Source of the DNA: CATOSP01 sp965205385
Lineage (GTDB): Bacteria > Chloroflexota > Dehalococcoidia > Lucifugimonadales > UBA3495
NCBI GenBank assembly: GCA_965205385.1
Contig: CBDBGS010000007.1
Location: 1,064,227 to 1,128,226 of the forward strand
Direction of reading: 5' to 3'
Length of the DNA stretch: 64,000 bases
The notes below the pieces were generated by a model. That model worked only from the letters and a program-made list of their open reading frames with translations. It ran no database searches and was not told the DNA's origin. Within the stretch, counting starts at the first letter, position 1, and the number at the start of each line of letters is the position of its first letter. Positions 8,438 through 17,139 of the stretch are shown one piece after another. Position numbers and translations under genes: made by a program.

Positions 8438-9755
8438 CTAGTACTCGGCATGTCTATGCCCGTATCCGGGCCGTGCAGAGGGGACTAACTGGCGTGGGTG
8501 CGCCGCGAGAGCTAGTCGGTAGTCAACTTGGTTTTGGGATTTGTTTAAGAAAGGGGCCAATTGAGCTATCCTGCCTGGTGGGAAGTGTTGATGGCGGGGG
8601 TGGCAATGATGGTCAGGGACAAATACGCGGTGCGGCTGGCACAGGAACAGCGGGAAGGGCTCAAGCGACTGGTTCGGGTTGACAAAAACTCAGCCCGAGT
8701 GACCGCTAGAGCGCGGATTCTCCTAAAGAGCGACGACGGTTGGGCCGCGCCCCAAGTGGCCGAAGCTTTGGATGTGGCCCTGAGCACCGTATACCGGGTC
8801 AAGCAGCGCTTTGCCGAAGAAGGGTTGGAGAAGGTTTTGGAGGACCGTCCCCTGGCCAACCGGCCCCGGAAGTTGGACGACTGGGGCGAGGCCCACCTGA
8901 TTGCCTTGGCCTGCAGCCCAGCCCCGGAAGGACATGCCCACTGGACCCTGCGTCTGTTGGCCGGCAAGGTGGTCGAGTTGGGGCTGGCGTCCTCCATGTC
9001 CCATGAGGGAATCCGAAAGCGTCTCAAAAAAACGCTCTCAAGCCGTGGCAGAAGAAGGAGTGGTGCATTCCCAAGGTGAGCGCGGAATTTGTGGCTAACA
9101 TGGAGGATGTCCTCGACCTGTACGAGGAACCTCATGATCCCCAACGTCCGGTGGTCTGCTTTGACGAGACCTGCACCCAGTTGCTGGCCGAGACCCGGCC
9201 GCCGCTCCCGCCCCGGCCGGGACGTCCGCTGCGGCAGGACTACGAATACCGGCGGGAGGGTACCCGCAACCTGTTCTTGGCCTGCGAGCCCTTGGCGGGT
9301 TGGCGTGAGGTGGCGGTCACGGAGCGGCGCACGATGCAAGACTTCGCCCGCCGGATGCGCTGGCTGGCGGATGAAGCCTACCCGGAAGCCGAGGTGGTAA
9401 GGGTTGCCTTGGACGATCTGAATACCCATCGCCCTGAATACCCATCGCCGGGCATCGCTGTACGAGACTTTCCCGGCTGAGGAAGCCCGGAGGATTGCCA
9501 GGCGGCTGGAGTTCCACTACACCCCCAAGCACGGGAGTTGGTTGAATATGGCGGAGATCGAGTTCAGCGTACTGTCCCGCTCCTGCCTCAGACAGCGGCT
9601 CTCCGGCGAGGAGGCCCTCAGGAGGGAAGTCCATGCTCTGGTCAAGGAGCGCAACGCCGCCAGAGCCACCATCAACTAGCGGTTCAACACCCGGGACGCA
9701 CGAACCAAACTTCACCGCCTTTACCCTTCCGATTTTACGGTTGACTGAGTACTAG
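8438..9755 (+). mobile_element. IS630-family element
   Basis: CTAG TACTCGGCATG at the left and CTGAGTA CTAG at the right bound ~1.31 kb. IS630 elements duplicate TA, and here the TA lies within CTAG on both sides. The left boundary abuts the AbiJ-like unit and the right one abuts mini-element D, so CTAG sites are shared. Confidence 0.7.
8609..9747 (+). pseudogene. IS630 transposase, frameshifted
   Basis: OrfA (to 9079) carries the helix-turn-helix part (PQVAEALDVALSTVYRVKQR). A seven-A run at 9026-9032 before CGC allows a -1 shift into KNALKPWQKKEWCIPK and the DDE part (VVCFDET; ALDDLNTH). That first shift is plausibly programmed. The second break is not: a 16-bp tandem duplication at ~9418-9450 (AATACCCATCGCCCTG / GGGC) shifts the frame before PKHGSWLNMAEIEFS, and a TAG at ~9677 interrupts ...ATIN before RFNTRD. 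The element is therefore probably inactive. Confidence 0.8.
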
Positions 9756-9929
9756 AAGTCTGGCCGGAAAGCTATTGGCCGGGTTTTACGCTACGCCAAG
9801 CAGACGTATTCCAGTCTTATACGGCATTGTAGTGCATATAATACGTTGCAACACCCACTATGTCACCGATAATCGACGTTAAGAAAACGACGGCTTGGTG
9901 AGAATCGGGGTTTCCGGCCAGATTTCTAG
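9752..9929. mobile_element. CTAG-bounded mini-element D (IS1182 ends)
   Basis: CTAGAAGTCTGGCCGGAAAG at the left and, read in reverse at the right, CTAGAAATCTGGCCGGAAAC. These are the ends of the IS1182 copies at 15.1 and 30.2 kb, so this 170-bp gene-less unit is a miniature derivative. It truncates the tcmP remnant on its right. Confidence 0.8.
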
Positions 9930-9951
9930 GCTGCCGCGGTTTTGCCAGAGT

Positions 9952-10418
9952 ATGAGTGATTTTGACCGAGCCGTCGTTTTCCTTGATCCGTACGCAACAG
10001 AGGTGTCTTGGATGACCGTAGAGAAGGTCGCAAAGACGAAGAAGATTGATTGCTGGATACTTTTCCCACTCATGGCGGTAGCGCGGATGATGCCGACTGA
10101 CAAAGAACCTAATGAAGCATGGGCGAGGCGCTTGGACCGCATATTTGGTGATCGTCAGCGCTGGCAACAGAGCTACCACGACTCACCCCAGTTTTCGTTG
10201 AAAATGACCAGAGACGACAACGCACAGAGGGGAGCGAACAGATTGCGGATAGATACAGGGAACGCCTGCGCACGGTGTTCCACAGTGTCGCTCCAACCCG
10301 GTGCACGCTTAGAAACTCAAAGGAGGCGCCGTTGTTCGAACTCTTTTTTGCGGTCAGCAACCCTACCGGCGGGGGGCCTGCCATGCGCATTGCGAATCAC
10401 ATTCTGAGAGATTGGTGA
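9952..10418 (+). pseudogene. tcmP: three-Cys-motif partner protein TcmP, broken
   Basis: The frame encodes FDRAVVFLDPYATEVSW, EKVAKTKKIDCWILFPLMAV and EAWARRLDRIFGDRQRW, which is the central TcmP pattern. The C-terminal part (SEQIADRYRERLRTVFHSVA, then ELFFAVSNPTGGGPAMRIAN to a TGA at 10416-10418) is in another frame, so a frameshift lies between about 10150 and 10235. The N-terminal part is missing, apparently removed by mini-element D. TcmP proteins act beside a three-Cys radical-SAM-like partner, which is not present here. Confidence 0.75.
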
Positions 10419-10441
10419 TATGACTTCGTCTCTCCCTCGTC

Positions 10442-10527
10442 CAACCTCGCCCGGCCTTCAAGGCCAAGGTGGCTCTGGAAGCGGTGAAGGGCGAGGAGAC
10501 GGTGGCCCAACATGCCTCCGCCATTGA
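10442..10527 (+). pseudogene. IS3-type OrfA remnant
   Basis: One frame reads PAFKAKVALEAVKGEETVAQ then HASAID, the conserved N-terminal block of IS3-family OrfA (HTH_Tnp_1). Only ~28 codons remain. It abuts an LLM oxidoreductase fragment. Confidence 0.6.
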
Positions 10528-10875
10528 CACGACGAGGAGGCCCGCCACTTCCTCTGGCGGATGGGCACGACCACCCGCGGCCCCCGGGAGTACATGAATC
10601 CGGTGGGCTACCGCTCCCAAGCCGGAGAGCAGGTCGCTGCCCGCCGCGCCGTCCGCCCGCTGATCCAGCAGTCCTACGAGGAGCTGAACGAGAACTACCA
10701 CATCGTCGCCGGCACGCCGGATACGGTGCTGGAGAAGATCAAGTATCTCTCCGACCGGCTGGGCATGGAGCACCTGATCTTCTACGGCCGGGAGTCCCGC
10801 ATGTCCCACCAGGCCACCATGTCCGACATCGGCCTGTTTGGGAAGGAAGTGCTGCCGGAGATTCAGAAGTGGTAG
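10528..10875 (+). pseudogene. LLM-class oxidoreductase, C-terminal fragment
   Basis: DEEARHFLWRMGTTTRGPRE, then IVAGTPDTVLEKIKYLSDRL and a DIGLFGKEVLPEIQKW end. This is the C-terminal ~115 residues of a luciferase-like (F420 or flavin) oxidoreductase. The 5' part is replaced by an IS3 remnant. GC-rich codons suggest it is chromosomal in origin. Confidence 0.7.
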
Positions 10876-10984
10876 GGGCGGGGGAAATGGACTCGCTTCC
10901 CCTAAGCGTGGTTGGGTGTGGTGTTAGTCAGGTTTGAGCGAACTGCAAATTGATTGACAGGAGAATGTTCCCCATGGATAGCAG

Positions 10985-12187
10985 TTAAAGCGGATGGATG
11001 CTAATAAGCGTGTAGGTCGTACGTTCCTCTCCTGTGACTTCGTTTACTTGGAGATTCGGCTGAAGAATCACACGGCAAGGGGAGTTGAGGGTCACGGCTT
11101 CGACTTCGGAGATTGCATCTTCGTGTACTAACCCCTCATATCTTTCTTGCGTTTCCAAAGTGGAAACTTCAAAGCGCAACGTACGGACATTGGCGCCAAC
11201 AAGGGACGCTTCAAAATCATAATTATCTTGGGTAGAGTCGGAAGCCGCGTCGATTTGGGCAATAATGCTCCGAGCAAATGTATCATTTATGAGATGCTGT
11301 CGGTACATTGGCTTACCGGGTTGGCTCCACGTTAAAGCGGTTGTACTTAACGACGTTTCTATAGTTGATAAGAAATCCTTGTAATTCTTGGCCACGCGGG
11401 ATTTGAATTCCGTCAATTTGGACGTCAATTCTGATAGATCGGGACCCACGTCGAACAAGTCGAACAAGCCTTCTAAACTTTGTCGGGCGAGGGATTCGCC
11501 AAACAGGTTGTCCCGCTGGCTCGTTTCTAACCGGATACCTAACGACCCGCTGTGAATGCTGACTGGGTCGAGGCGGGTTTCATTCAAAATACTATCCGGA
11601 ATTCCCCCTCTCGAAGTTGGATTGCCAGACTTAGCCTGTCCTAACGCATCGACAAGCCTTTGCAAATTCCCTGTGAGTTGGCTCGCGACTTTTGTGCTGA
11701 CTCTTCCAGTGACGTCGGCCGGTTTGCTTTGGAGCTTCAAATTCAGGATGTGTGTGCCATCCCTGCTGGGGATATCACTTATCTCTTCGGGAACTACAAT
11801 GTTCAGCCTAGCTCCTTCCAAAGGCAAGGTGTCGGCGGGTAAAGCGGTGGCCACGGTCATGATAGTTTGAACAATTGAATCGGTATCCGGGTCTTTGTCA
11901 ACAACAAACAAATACCCGTCTTCAGGAGAGTTCAATCCTTCCAGCGAGGGAATTGTTCCAGATAATATATCGTGAAGGCGATGTTCGCTAAGTGGGAGAT
12001 ATACCCATCGCTCTATCGAACCGTCAGAGTCACTCCACCACGCGAGATACAGCTGTCCAGCTCTGCTTTGTTGAAGCAAAAGGCGAGGACCATCATAGTA
12101 ATGAAGCACTCTGTCGAAAGAAAAAGCGCTCCATGTGGGGTTGGTTAGGGGCGCTCCTTGTATGTTCGGTAGCATCGTGAATGCCAT
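10985..12187 (-). CDS. DUF6575-like protein, 400 aa
   Basis: The sequence near the start (FSFDRVLHYYDGPRLLLQQS; LYLAWWSDSDGSIERWVYLP; LSEHRLHDILSGTI) resembles DUF6575 proteins of unknown function. A helical middle (LEGLFDLFDVGPDLSELTSK) and a C-terminal domain (NYDFEASLVGANVRTLRFEV to TTYTLISIHPL) follow. It starts 8 nt after the stop of the 138-aa gene at 12196, so the two form an operon. GC content is clearly lower than in neighbouring DNA, which suggests transfer. Function is unknown; the setting suggests defence. Confidence 0.6.
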   Translation of the reverse strand: MAFTMLPNIQGAPLTNPTWSAFSFDRVLHYYDGPRLLLQQSRAGQLYLAWWSDSDGSIERWVYLPLSEHRLHDILSGTIPSLEGLNSPEDGYLFVVDKDPDTDSIVQTIMTVATALPADTLPLEGARLNIVVPEEISDIPSRDGTHILNLKLQSKPADVTGRVSTKVASQLTGNLQRLVDALGQAKSGNPTSRGGIPDSILNETRLDPVSIHSGSLGIRLETSQRDNLFGESLARQSLEGLFDLFDVGPDLSELTSKLTEFKSRVAKNYKDFLSTIETSLSTTALTWSQPGKPMYRQHLINDTFARSIIAQIDAASDSTQDNYDFEASLVGANVRTLRFEVSTLETQERYEGLVHEDAISEVEAVTLNSPCRVILQPNLQVNEVTGEERTTYTLISIHPL

Positions 12188-12195
12188 TCGATTTC

Positions 12196-12612
12196 TTACA
12201 AGCTATCGACGACTTCGGAACAACCAACGGGGTTGAAACCGTGAACCATCCACCAAGTGTGGTGAGAGTTGGATTGCCTGCCCGTCCCAAGCAATTTCCC
12301 TGATTGTGGAGTCAGGTTTACTCGGGCGATCAGTGTTCCGAGTTTAGGAAATTGACCTGCACATCGAATCGCATCGGTGGGGTCCGCATAGACCGAAAGT
12401 CCCATGGTTTCACAAAGAGTTCGACTACCCCGGTTTATTTCCAGATTGGCCGCTAGGCGTTTTTGGTGGTAAGCAGAGACAAAATCACTCAATCCGGGTG
12501 GGTCGGTTTTGACGATCCGAAAATAAACGCCACCGGACGGGGCAGACTGTTCGGGAGGGCAACCATCAGGGAAGTCCACGGGCCAAGTCAATGAAACCAC
12601 TGGCAACACCAA
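12196..12612 (-). CDS. hypothetical protein, 138 aa, operon partner
   Basis: This is the first gene of a two-gene operon with the DUF6575-like gene (8-nt gap). Visible blocks are VYFRIVKTDPPGLSDFVSAY, EINRGSRTLCETMGLSVYAD and a C-terminal SNSHHTWWMVHGFNPVG. The last block recalls small beta-barrel proteins that are paired with DUF6575 proteins elsewhere, but that is recollection without a search. There is no signal peptide or membrane segment. Confidence 0.6.
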   Translation of the reverse strand: MVLPVVSLTWPVDFPDGCPPEQSAPSGGVYFRIVKTDPPGLSDFVSAYHQKRLAANLEINRGSRTLCETMGLSVYADPTDAIRCAGQFPKLGTLIARVNLTPQSGKLLGTGRQSNSHHTWWMVHGFNPVGCSEVVDSL

Positions 12613-12840
12613 GTTTGGCTTGTTCGAACAAATAGTTACGGCATACTAATTGCATACCGGTGATGGCGTCAACCCTGCTGGTGCGGGCCTACCCATTGTC
12701 CTGGGCATGGTTAATAAGAAGGAGAGAGTCCAAGTTCCCGTCTGTCCGATGCGCTTTTGCCAGGAAGGGAAACGGAACCGTCGGCTTCGACCCTGCGAGT
12801 CACTGGTTGTTGATTGCATCAACCTACAGGGTAGCCCTTA
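12613..12840. other. intergenic, no gene seen
   Basis: Nothing recognisable except the promoter region of the 12612 operon and the left flank of the IS1380 copy. Short open frames here have no ribosome site or family resemblance. Confidence 0.5.
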
Positions 12841-14569
12841 CTTTAGCCCCAATCCACCGAAGGGATGAGCGTCGCGGCGTGGTGAAGGGGTAAGAAAGTG
12901 CTCCTTTGCATCTGGGATAATGGTTTTCGAGAGAGGAAACCGACCAGATACAAGGAGCACGCAACAGATGCTACCACTTGAGCACCCCGACCGCATCCAA
13001 ATAGCCTTCGACGACCACCGCCTGGTCAACAATGCCGGGCTGCTCCTTCCGGCCACCCTGGCCCAGCGCGTGGGCCTGCGTGAACTCGTTGACCGTCACC
13101 TCGACCTCGGGGATGCGCCGGGGCGGGCGAACGCGGGAGACAAGATGCTGACGCTGGTGGCCTCGGCGCTGGCGGGCGGCGACTGCATTGACGACGCCGA
13201 TGCGCTGCGTGCGGGGCGGACCTCCTCGGTGCTGGGGTGCATGGTCAAAGCGCCCTCCACCCCCCCGCTTTCGCGAGGGCAGGCTCTGGGGACGTTCCTG
13301 CGCAGCTTCCGGTGGGGCCATGTCCGCCAGCTGGACCGGGTGAGCCGGGAGCTGCTGGCCCGGGCCTGGGCCGCCGGCGCCGGACCCGGCGACGGGCCGC
13401 TGACCATCGACCTGGACTCCACCATCTGCGAGACCTACGGGCTGGCCAAGGAGGGGGCGCGACACCATGGCTACACTGGCAAGCGAGGCTATCACCCGCT
13501 GCTGGCCGTGGCCGCCGGCACCGGAGACGTGCTGATGTCCCGGCTGCGCGAGGGCCGCTCCAACACCGCTCGGGGCGCCGCCCACTTCCTGCGGGAGACC
13601 GTGGGACGGGTGCGCCATGCTGGGGCCAAGGGGCAACTCACGGTGCGGACCGACAGCGGCTTCTACACCCACGCCGTGGTCGCCGTCTGTCGCAAGACGA
13701 AGGTCCGCTTCTCCATCACCATCCGCCAGCGTGCCAGCCTGCGCAATCTCATTGAAGCCATACCCGAGGCGGACTGGACGCCCATCCCTTATTGGATGGA
13801 CGGCGCCGCCGACGTGGCCGAGACCGCTTACACTCCCTTCCAGAGTGAGCCCGATGCCGCGCCGGTGCGGCTCATCGTCCGGCGGGTGAAGCCCGCGCCC
13901 GGTTCCCAGCTGGCCCTATTCGCCAGCTACAGCTATCACGGCTTCATCACCGACCGGGACGGGGATACCCTGGAGCTGGAGGCCGACCATCGCCGCCACG
14001 CCGAGGTCGAAAATGCCATCCGAGACCTCAAGTACGGCGTGGGACTCAATCATCTCCCGTCAGGCCGTTTCGCCGCCAACGCCGCCTGGCTGGCCGTCCA
14101 AGTGCTGGCGCATAATCTGGCCCGTTGGGCGGCGCGCATCGGTCTGGGCGAGCAACTGGTGACCACCAAGACCCTCAGACGACGCTTCTTCTCCATGGCC
14201 GGACGGCTTACCCGCTCGGCGCGCAGACTCACTTTGCATCTTCCCCAGGGCTGGCCCTGGGCTGAGCAGGCCACTCTCGCCCTGGCCCGACTGCGAGCCA
14301 TCCCACTCCCAGCCTGACGGCGCTATCCGCAACCGACCCAACGCCTCCAAACTCGCGTCCGCCCGGTCCGCGAGTGCATCCCTGCTGCGTCCGATCCCAC
14401 TATCACGCGATTCCCAGCCTCCATAGACCGCTCTCGAGGCCCGGTGCGGCTACTGAAAACCCTCTGCCCTGTCACATCGGTCCCAATGGAGCCCAGGCTT
14501 TCTCCCTTGTAGGCTCCCTCATCCCAATTTGTCCAGCCTTCACGCCTCCCATCGGTGGATTCGGGTTTA
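12841..14569 (+). mobile_element. IS1380-family element, copy 1
   Basis: Left end TTTAG then CCCCAATCCACCGAAGGGAT (12841 on); right end CCCATCGGTGGATTCGGG then TTTAG (~14569). The inverted repeats match over ~20 bp with few differences. TTTAG is directly repeated on both sides. One transposase gene lies inside, with ~125 bp of leader and ~250 bp of trailer. Confidence 0.85.
12968..14317 (+). CDS. IS1380-family transposase (copy 1)
   Basis: Start ATG 12968 follows AAGGAGCACGCAACAG; an in-frame ATG at 12920 lies upstream of that site. The 449-residue DDE protein has LTIDLDSTICETYGLAKEGA (first Asp), TVRTDSGFYTHAVVAVCRKT (second Asp) and AEVENAIRDLKYGVGLNHLP (Glu region). Compared with copy 2 it has ~8 extra residues (STPPLSRGQALGT in place of STLGTL) at 13257-13290. 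That stretch is a CCCCGCTTTCGCGAGGG palindrome, so a small hairpin sequence was inserted in frame. Activity is uncertain. Confidence 0.9.
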   Translation: MLPLEHPDRIQIAFDDHRLVNNAGLLLPATLAQRVGLRELVDRHLDLGDAPGRANAGDKMLTLVASALAGGDCIDDADALRAGRTSSVLGCMVKAPSTPPLSRGQALGTFLRSFRWGHVRQLDRVSRELLARAWAAGAGPGDGPLTIDLDSTICETYGLAKEGARHHGYTGKRGYHPLLAVAAGTGDVLMSRLREGRSNTARGAAHFLRETVGRVRHAGAKGQLTVRTDSGFYTHAVVAVCRKTKVRFSITIRQRASLRNLIEAIPEADWTPIPYWMDGAADVAETAYTPFQSEPDAAPVRLIVRRVKPAPGSQLALFASYSYHGFITDRDGDTLELEADHRRHAEVENAIRDLKYGVGLNHLPSGRFAANAAWLAVQVLAHNLARWAARIGLGEQLVTTKTLRRRFFSMAGRLTRSARRLTLHLPQGWPWAEQATLALARLRAIPLPA

Positions 14570-14647
14570 GGGATACTCTGAACAACTCTGCGGCGATATG
14601 GCATAGTAAGGCTGGGAGCCCCGATGCCGGTGGAGGAGTGAGAGCGC

Positions 14648-14978
14648 ATGGACCAGCCGACGTTTGCCGACTTGGAATTCCAGGGCAAGAAGCGTAAGAC
14701 CCGCCGCGAGCTGTTCCTGGAGCGCATGGGTGGCCTGATTCCGTGGCAACGGCTGGAGGAACGCATCCGGCCCTTCTATTATCCCAAAGCCGGAAAGGGC
14801 CGCCGCCCCTATCCGCTGCCGGTGATGCTGCGGATTCACTGTGTGCAGCTGTTCTACAACCTCAGTGCCCCCGGCATGGAGGATCTGCTCTACGAGGCCG
14901 CCTCGGTGCGGCGGTTCGTGGGGCTGAGGCGGTCGGAAGCGATGCCCGACGAGACCACGATTCTCAACTTCCGATATT
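14648..14978 (+). pseudogene. IS5-family transposase, N-terminal fragment
   Basis: MDQPTFADLEFQGKKRKTRR, RPYPLPVMLRIHCVQLFYNL and DETTILNFRY are the conserved N-terminal third of IS5-group transposases. GGAGGAGTGAGAGCGC precedes the ATG. The gene is cut at 14978 by the CTAG of mini-element E, and the rest does not reappear beyond the IS1182 copy. Confidence 0.85.
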
Positions 14979-15110
14979 CTAGTAGTCCAACAGCTTTGGA
15001 TTGATGGCGTAAAGATTCACGTCCTGAGGGGAAAGCAGCATTGCCCAAGTATTGTCGGGCAATCACGCCAATCTCGGTTACCCTTCATTTCAAAGATGTT
15101 CGACTACTAG
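14979..15110. mobile_element. CTAG-bounded mini-element E
   Basis: CTAGTAGTCCAACAGCTTTG at the left; the right end reads CTAGTAGTCGAACATCTTTG in reverse. It is 124 bp with no gene. The right CTAG is shared with the IS1182 copy. The inverted repeat differs from those of elements A-D and F. Confidence 0.8.
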
Positions 15111-16812
15111 AAATCTGGCCGGAAAGTGGCGTCGGCCGGCCAGCGGCTATACTTGGGGTCAACAAGCATAGCGAGGGCTGAGAATGCTGGGAGAGCGTTC
15201 GGACCAGAGGGGACTCTGGGAAGCGGACCGGTTGTACCTGGACCATGTGGGGCGGGACACCTTCTCCGGTCTGATGGCATCACTGCGGGGCCGGCTGTTC
15301 CGGGACGCCGACTTCGCGGCGTTCTACTGCCCCGACAACGGCCGGGACAGCGTGCCGCCCAGCCTGCTGGCCACGGCCCTGCTGCTCCAGTCTCACGACA
15401 AGGTCAGCGACGCCGAGGCCAAGGGCAGAGCGGACTTCGACATTCGCTGGAAGGTGGCGCTGGACACGACCAACATCCTGGGTCGTGGCGCGGTGAAGGA
15501 CACCTGCAACCTGTTGGCCGACGGGATCGTCCAACTGATCCGGGCGCTGGCACAGTTGAAGGGCATCAACGTCGGACAATGGGGGAAGAGTCAGGGATAC
15601 CATCGATACCTGGGTTCCAGCGTGAAAGGCGAGGCCGCCATCGACTGGAGCGACAAACGGGCCCGGACGGCGCTGCTGGCCGAGATTGTGGCCGACGCGG
15701 ACCGGCTGCTGGAGTTGTCGCGGCAGGCGCAGGGGGAGTTGGCGGAGGACAGCGCTGAGCGCCAGCAGATAGTTGCTGGGGCGGAGTTGCTGGGGCAGTT
15801 GCTGCTCCAGGACATTGAGCGCAAGAGCGGCGACGGCGATGACGGAGTGAGCCTCAAGGACGGGGTGAGCCGGGACCGGATGATGTCGGTGCATGATCCG
15901 GAGATGCGCCACGGCCACAAGAGCAGCAGCCGGCGGTTTGACGGACACAAGGCGGCCATCGTGGTGGACACCGACTCTCAGCTGATCACCGCCGTGGAGG
16001 TGTTGCCCGGCAACGCTCCGGACAACCTGGGGGCGCTGGAACTGGTGGAGGCGAGCGAGGCCAACACCGGTGTGCCGGTGGAGGAGGCCATGGGCGACGC
16101 CGCCTATGGTGATGGCGATACCAGACAGGCCTTCGCCGACGCGGGCCGCACTCTGATTGCCAGGGCGCCGGGGCGTCCTGACCGGAAGCGCTTTCCCAAG
16201 GATGACTTTGTCATTGACCTGGCCGCGGGCAGTTGCACCTGTCCGGCGGAGCAGGTTACCCACACCATCGTGCCGGCGGGAAAGCGGACGAATCGCACGG
16301 GGCGGGTCCACCGCTTGCAGGCCTTCCAGTTCGACGGGGCCGAATGTCGGACATGTCCACTGCGCTCTCAATGCATCGCAGCTAAAGGCAGGAAGGGACG
16401 ACGGGTGATGATCCATCCCCAGGAAGCCCTGCTGCAGCAGGGCCGGGCGTTGCGGCAGAGCGCTCACTATGACGAATATCGAGCGCGCCGAGTGGTGGTG
16501 GAACACAGGTTGGCCCGACTGGTCCAGTTGGGCCTTCGCCAGTCCCGCTATTTCGGCAGGGTCAAGACCCGGCGCCAGCTGTACCTGGCCGCCACGGTGG
16601 CCAACCTGACCCTGGTGGCCGCCAAAGCCGGGTTGACGGGGAAAACCGGCTCCGGTCCCAGTGCCAGCAGCGCCCAGGTGGCTGGAATGGTCAACTCCGC
16701 CGCTAATGCCGCCACCGCATGGTTCGGGCAAATCCGGACCCTCACCCTGCTCGTATCGGCCTTACTGACCAAATCCCTCTTCCCAATAAGGGGTTTCCGT
16801 CCGGGTTTCTAG
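15107..16812 (+). mobile_element. IS1182-family element, copy 1 (internal deletion)
   Basis: CTAGAAATCTGGCCGGAAAG at the left and CCGTCCGGGTTTCTAG at the right. CTAG flanks both ends. Apart from one 159-bp loss in the transposase it is close to the copy at 30157-32028. Confidence 0.85.
15184..16812 (+). pseudogene. IS1182 transposase with in-frame deletion
   Basis: The gene has 542 codons against 597 in copy 2. FDIRWKVAL runs directly into DTTNILGRGAVKDT: the 53 residues GIEAEDRP...GMRVAL of copy 2 are missing, including part of the conserved N-terminal domain. The loss happened between two short GTGGCGYTGG-like repeats. The DDE parts remain (AAIVVDTDSQLITAVEVLPG; MGDAAYGDGDTRQAFADAG), as do Cys clusters. 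The stop codon is the TAG of the right CTAG. It is probably non-functional although open. Confidence 0.8.
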
Positions 16813-17139
16813 GGGCTTCAGTCAGCGATGCCGGTACATCAGGAGGGCCAGTTGATTTTGAGATAGTTTCTTATTCCGAACTTTTTAAACATATCGTCAT
16901 TCACTTCATCTTCTAAGCATGTCCAGCAGGGGGTCAACTATTCTGCCCCCCCACCGAGGCGATTAAGATCACAGCCAAAGTCAATGACCGCCATGCAATG
17001 CAAACAATGAGAATTCTTCAAGAACACAACTGAGACCTAACTTGGACTATCAAAGAAACTGACAAGATTAAGAAGTTCCGTAGGCGGTGCAGGTCAAAAT
17101 ACCGGCGGCAAATATCCTGATAATAGGGGCGGCCAACAC
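16813..17139. other. AT-richer intergenic region before the SIR2 gene
   Basis: No gene or repeat is recognisable. GC is markedly lower than in the flanking IS1182, like the gene that follows, so this probably belongs to the same transferred segment and holds its promoter. Confidence 0.4.

Larger units (their letters stand above)
6719..8441. mobile_element. inverted-repeat-bounded unit carrying an AbiJ-like gene
   Basis: The left 65 bp (CTAG TATTACAACGACGGATT... to ~6783) and the reverse complement of 8377-8441 are almost identical, giving ~65-bp inverted repeats around 1.6 kb. The right copy is itself a complete ~85-bp mini-element, because a second, diverged end (CATTGCAACGACGG) lies at 8361-8375. 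The left copy is cut at 6783. No transposase is inside. The cargo is the gene ending at 8362. CTAG bounds both sides. Confidence 0.7.

Noticed and set aside
12650..12893. overlapping 70-80 codon frames before IS1380 copy 1
   Set aside because: No start signals or family resemblance; they run into the IS1380 inverted repeat.
15280..16731. 483-codon reverse frame inside IS1182
   Set aside because: It is the shadow of the transposase; the same happens in copy 2, and the sense strand carries recognised motifs.
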